Part shown: in pieces, positions 60,969-64,000 of the stretch
How the letters are laid out: each line of letters starts with the position of its first letter
Position numbering within the stretch: the first letter of the stretch is position 1
Virus record (IMG/VR): IMGVR_UViG_3300025117_000056
Location: 1 to 64,000 of that record
Direction: 5' to 3' (one strand)
Source of the DNA: a virus
Length of the DNA: 64,000 nucleotides
The notes under the pieces: generated by a model
Told to the model about the DNA's origin: nothing
What the model saw: only the letters and a program-made list of their open reading frames with translations
The model's database searches: none
Made by a program: the position numbers and the translations under genes

Positions 60969-62143
60969 AATATATAGACACTGAAAATGTTATAATTAAA
61001 AGTTGGTGTAATGAACCTGAAGAAAGTACTATAGAACAAGCTAAAAATCTAGCAAATCTTCCTTTTGTATTTAGACAAGTTTGTTTAATGCCAGACACAC
61101 ATATGGGTCATGGTATGCCTATTGGTGGAGTTTTAGCTACTAAAGGTGTTGTAATTCCAAACGCTGTTGGTGTTGATATTGGGTGTGGAATGTATTGTGT
61201 TAAAACCTCATTAAAAGTAAACGAAATAGATACTGAAACTATAAAAAAAATAATGACTATAATTAGAAAAAAAGTACCTGTAGGATTTGCTCACCACCAA
61301 AAAGAACAGCCATTACAATATATACCAAAAATTGACAATAATTTATTTTTTACTCATGAGTTATATATTATAAATAATGAATTTTCATCGGCTATGAAAC
61401 AAGTTGGTACATTAGGTGGTGGTAATCATTTTATTGAAATTCAAAAAGGATCTGATGGTTATGTATATTTTATGATACATACAGGAAGTAGAAATTTAGG
61501 TAAAAAAGTATGTGATTATTATAATAAAATAGCTAGAGATATAAATGATAAATGGTTTTCTAAAGTACCTAAAGAATGGGATTTAGCGTTTTTACCATTG
61601 GATACAAGAGAAGCTAAACTATATATAAACGAAATGACATTTTGTTTAGAGTTTGCGTTTTTAAATAGAAAACTTATTGCCGAAAGAATAAAAGAATCGT
61701 TTTTAGATGTTATTTCTTGCTCTTTTACTGATGAAATTAATATACATCATAATTATGCAGCTATTGAACATCATTTTGATTCTAATGTTGTTGTACATAG
61801 AAAAGGAGCTACATCGGCTAGAGATGGTGAATTAGGATTAATACCAGGATCACAAGGAACATCTTCTTATATAGTTAGAGGAAAAGGAAACGTAGAATCG
61901 TTCATGAGTTGTTCACATGGTGCTGGTAGAAAACTTAGTAGAACAAAAGCTAGAAATGAATTAAATTTAGAAAATGAACAAAAGATTTTAAACGATAAAG
62001 GTATTATACATTCAATAAGAAATCAAGAAGATTTAGATGAAGCTAGTAATGCATATAAAGATATTGATATAGTAATGGAAGAACAAAAAGATTTGGTTGA
62101 TATTTTAATAAAACTAGAACCTATGGGTGTAATCAAAGGATAA
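60965..62143 (+). CDS. rtcB: RtcB-type RNA ligase
   Basis: 392 residues, full length. Metal/GMP-site landmarks: MPDTHMGHGMPIGGV (about 41-55), VGVDIGCGMYC (about 71-81, ligand Cys), GTLGGGNHFIEI (about 149-160), and SHGAGRKLSRTKA (about 320-332, guanylylated His). RtcB joins RNA 2',3'-cyclic-phosphate or 3'-phosphate ends to 5'-OH ends, using GTP and Mn2+. In phage infection it can reseal tRNAs cut by host anticodon nucleases. Coupled to the small helical gene upstream. Confidence 0.9.
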   Translation: MKYIDTENVIIKSWCNEPEESTIEQAKNLANLPFVFRQVCLMPDTHMGHGMPIGGVLATKGVVIPNAVGVDIGCGMYCVKTSLKVNEIDTETIKKIMTIIRKKVPVGFAHHQKEQPLQYIPKIDNNLFFTHELYIINNEFSSAMKQVGTLGGGNHFIEIQKGSDGYVYFMIHTGSRNLGKKVCDYYNKIARDINDKWFSKVPKEWDLAFLPLDTREAKLYINEMTFCLEFAFLNRKLIAERIKESFLDVISCSFTDEINIHHNYAAIEHHFDSNVVVHRKGATSARDGELGLIPGSQGTSSYIVRGKGNVESFMSCSHGAGRKLSRTKARNELNLENEQKILNDKGIIHSIRNQEDLDEASNAYKDIDIVMEEQKDLVDILIKLEPMGVIKG

Positions 62144-62146
62144 AAA

Positions 62147-62341
62147 ATGAAACAACAAGTAACACAAAATTCTAATGGTATTGGATTTATAGGACTACTA
62201 ACTATTGTATTTATTACGCTAAAACTATGTGGAGTCATAGCTTGGAGTTGGTGGTGGGTATTAAGTCCTATATTGTTATCAACAGGAATAGCTATTATTA
62301 TACTTATTGTAATGTTCTTAATATTAATGTTAGCTAAATAA
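62147..62341 (+). CDS. Small membrane protein
   Basis: 64 residues, AAAGGAT site. Two hydrophobic stretches (about 9-27 and 34-60) joined by a Trp-rich turn (WSWWWV). Not recognised. Confidence 0.5.
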   Translation: MKQQVTQNSNGIGFIGLLTIVFITLKLCGVIAWSWWWVLSPILLSTGIAIIILIVMFLILMLAK

Positions 62342-62351
62342 GGAATATACT

Positions 62352-62684
62352 ATGAATGAAAAGAAAGAAATTAAAATAGAAGATTTAAGAATAGGTCAAG
62401 AAGTTTGGTATCTTGATATAATATATAAAGTTATGGGGTTGTATGGAAGAACTAACTCTATAACTATTTCAAATGGTTGTAATACATATTATGTTAAACC
62501 TTATGTGTTATCTTTAACTCCACCAAAGAAGAAGATAAAGAAAACTAAAACTTTATGGTTTAACATATATCCAGAGGATATAATATGTTTACATTCATCA
62601 CAAGAATTCGCTAAAAGCGTTTCAAGTAATTGCTTAATAGCGACAATATCACAAACAATTGAATGGGAAGAAGATGAAAAATAA
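62352..62684 (+). CDS. Unknown protein
   Basis: 110 residues, AAGGAA site. N-terminal RIGQEVWYLDIIYKVMGLYGRTNSITI is a common small-barrel pattern. C-terminal acidic helix. It overlaps the next gene by 11 bases. Confidence 0.55.
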   Translation: MNEKKEIKIEDLRIGQEVWYLDIIYKVMGLYGRTNSITISNGCNTYYVKPYVLSLTPPKKKIKKTKTLWFNIYPEDIICLHSSQEFAKSVSSNCLIATISQTIEWEEDEK

Positions 62685-62901
62685 AGAAAAGTTTAACTGT
62701 GATAAATGTAAGAAAGCTACACAAGAACTATATGTATTAAATAATAACAATAGTTTAGTTGCTACTACCGATCCAAGAGATACTTGGATCTGCTACAAAT
62801 GTGGAGCTGAACATATTAAAGACTTTGAGAAAAGCGTAGGAGCTGCTAGATGCTTTCTAGAAGCCTTAGGTTACATTCAAAGAGAAGATCAAGAAGAATA
62901 A
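62674..62901 (+). CDS. Zinc-ribbon protein
   Basis: 75 residues from the ATG after GGGAAGAAG (the upstream in-frame start at 62659 is not an ATG). Two CxxC pairs (CDKCKK, CYKCGA) form a zinc ribbon. Function unknown. Confidence 0.6.
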   Translation: MKNKEKFNCDKCKKATQELYVLNNNNSLVATTDPRDTWICYKCGAEHIKDFEKSVGAARCFLEALGYIQREDQEE

Positions 62902-62958
62902 TAACATATTAACTAAGAACGCTGAATAAGCCTATTTCTGTGATCCTAGGAGCCTATT

Positions 62959-63426
62959 TTGAAAATATATCGATATAGCCTAAAAAAGATACCTCGTTCA
63001 ATACTTGCTGAATTGATTATGATGGATGATCAATTTGAATATGCTAGATGGGATATAGATACATGGCATAGCTTAGGTATGGATTTTTATTTAAATCAAG
63101 ATAAATACGATTTATTTTTAATAGAGAATTGGTATGGTTTTGTTATTGGTTATGCTTTCTTTAGAAAAGATCCAGAAAGCTATCATCTCATGAAAATGGC
63201 TATCGTATCCAAAGATCAGTCTAAAGGGTTAGGAACTAAGCTTTTTGAGTATGTTAAAAACTATTACAAAGGAAAGCATGAAACTTATAATATAACATTG
63301 GAAGTGAAAGAAGACAATGTCAAGGGTATTGGTTTATATAAAAAGACAGGATTTGAAGAATTGCAAAAACTTGAGAACTATTATGCTGAAAACATACATG
63401 GTATCAAAATGATACTAAAAGTTTAA
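62959..63426 (+). CDS. GNAT-family acetyltransferase
   Basis: 155 residues with TTG start preceded by TAGGAG. YGFVIGYAFFRKDPESYHLMKMAIVSKDQSKGLGTKLFEYVKN (about 53-95) contains the acetyl-CoA pyrophosphate loop (QSKGLGTKL, Q/RxxGxG/A), and the C-terminal NVKGIGLYKKTGFEE (about 121-135) is the GNAT ending. Substrate unknown. The leader 62902-62958 holds nothing distinct. Confidence 0.8.
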   Translation: MKIYRYSLKKIPRSILAELIMMDDQFEYARWDIDTWHSLGMDFYLNQDKYDLFLIENWYGFVIGYAFFRKDPESYHLMKMAIVSKDQSKGLGTKLFEYVKNYYKGKHETYNITLEVKEDNVKGIGLYKKTGFEELQKLENYYAENIHGIKMILKV

Positions 63427-63669
63427 TTTCGTAATACTCAATAATTGGTTGCGTCTTTTTCCAATTATCTCTCCTAAGCCTCGATTCACTATCGTTCATT
63501 GTTCGGCTACTCCATCCAACGCTAAGCATCAAATAAACAGAGTTAGTCCTAATTATGCATTGCATTAATAAAAGCTAAGTTAAAAATATTTTTTGGCTAT
63601 GTAATTTACACTTGACAACCTTCGGCTAATATTATATACTAATCAATATACTAAACAAAGAGGTGCTAC
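63427..63669 (+). other. Intergenic region with one promoter
   Basis: 243 bases with no gene. Contains inverted repeat ATAATTGG/CCAATTAT about 63451-63478 (a possible hairpin without U-tract), and a promoter at 63612-63640. Base composition is less AT-rich than the genes. No repeats or origin seen. Confidence 0.5.
63612..63640 (+). promoter_or_regulatory. sigma70-type promoter, near-consensus
   Basis: TTGACA (63612-63617), 17-bp spacer, TATACT (63635-63640). The best match to host consensus in the window; 30 bases before the next gene start. Confidence 0.8.
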
Positions 63670-64000
63670 ATGACTCTAACACAATTTGAAGAATTTATGG
63701 ACTATCTAGATAAGAACGATGAAGCTATGCCTACATCTATGTTATTGAAAGAACAAGAAATTATAAGTCTAAAAATAGATATGCTTACTCAAAACTACAA
63801 TTCTTGGGCTGGACTTGTAAACATAACAAACAGTGAGATACTCTTTGTAAATACAACAATTTACAATAACGAGATACATAACACATATGATCAGGGTAAC
63901 AATATGATGTTTACACCACATAAGCAAATACCAGACAGATTCTTAGAATATCCAAACCAACAAAGACCGACTGAATATAAACATAAGTGTAGCTGTAACA
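63670..64000 (+). CDS. Unknown protein, 3' end outside window
   Basis: At least 110 residues, AGAGGTG site. N-terminal acidic helix (LTQFEEFMDYLDKNDEA), then mixed region with HKQIPDRFLEYPNQQRPTEYKHKCSC. Cut by the window end. Not recognised. Confidence 0.55.
   Translation, partial: MTLTQFEEFMDYLDKNDEAMPTSMLLKEQEIISLKIDMLTQNYNSWAGLVNITNSEILFVNTTIYNNEIHNTYDQGNNMMFTPHKQIPDRFLEYPNQQRPTEYKHKCSCN

Noticed and set aside
63451-63478. Inverted repeat ATAATTGG/CCAATTAT as terminator
   Set aside because: No U-tract follows in either direction that fits; recorded only as a possible hairpin.

Overview
This window is a continuous piece of a low-GC (estimated by eye at about 30%) tailed-phage genome. Gene order and protein content suggest a podovirus-like virus of a Gram-negative, low-GC host. 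The evidence is a large terminase, portal, scaffold, major capsid, tail-fibre, head-tail adaptor, tube/stabilisation-like and internal-virion-like module, together with lysis genes that carry signal peptides, spanin-like coiled coils and a secreted protease. No tRNA, rRNA, integrase, CRISPR array or insertion sequence was recognised. No replicative helicase, primase or RNA polymerase is in view, so the genome continues beyond both ends.

Layout. Bases 1-14450 (+ strand) are densely packed early/middle genes: many small unknown proteins, a family-B DNA polymerase that is out of frame near its 3' third, a macro-domain protein, a metallophosphoesterase, an HNH-AP2 homing endonuclease, a ClpP-like protease, a dNMP kinase and a RuvC-like resolvase. 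Bases 14451-14599 form the convergence point and carry TGTTCA/TGAACA palindromes. Bases 53581 down to 14656 (- strand) are the late module. It reads terminase, structural genes, portal, scaffold, capsid, fibres, adaptor, tube-like protein, internal virion proteins, then a lysis cassette with its own sigma70-type promoter. Bases 53582-53994 are a divergent control region. Bases 53995-64000 (+ strand) are a second early block: SLOG protein, dUTPase, HAD phosphatase, M15 peptidase, PD-(D/E)XK-like protein, RtcB RNA ligase and GNAT acetyltransferase.

How it works together. The + strand genes are served by host-type promoters (TTGACA-like and TATAAT-like boxes with 17-bp spacers at seven sites). 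The late - strand genes are preceded by a different signal, an 18-bp element of form TTATCAAGTnTTAaTGTA found six times, always on the - strand and always just upstream of a gene block. The polymerase for this element is not in the window.

Most notable. The late module is loaded with selfish elements. (i) A 138-residue endonuclease-free intein sits in the Walker A motif of the terminase. (ii) An 879-base group I intron with a LAGLIDADG gene splits the major capsid gene; P1 and P10 pairings can be read by eye and fix both splice sites, giving a 418-residue capsid protein. (iii) Two free-standing HNH genes are also present, one broken at an A8 tract; a third HNH gene is in the early block. Other unusual points are two different ClpP-fold proteases (one exported), a probable ATA start codon, a potential leader pseudoknot, and a C-terminal module shared by three virion proteins.
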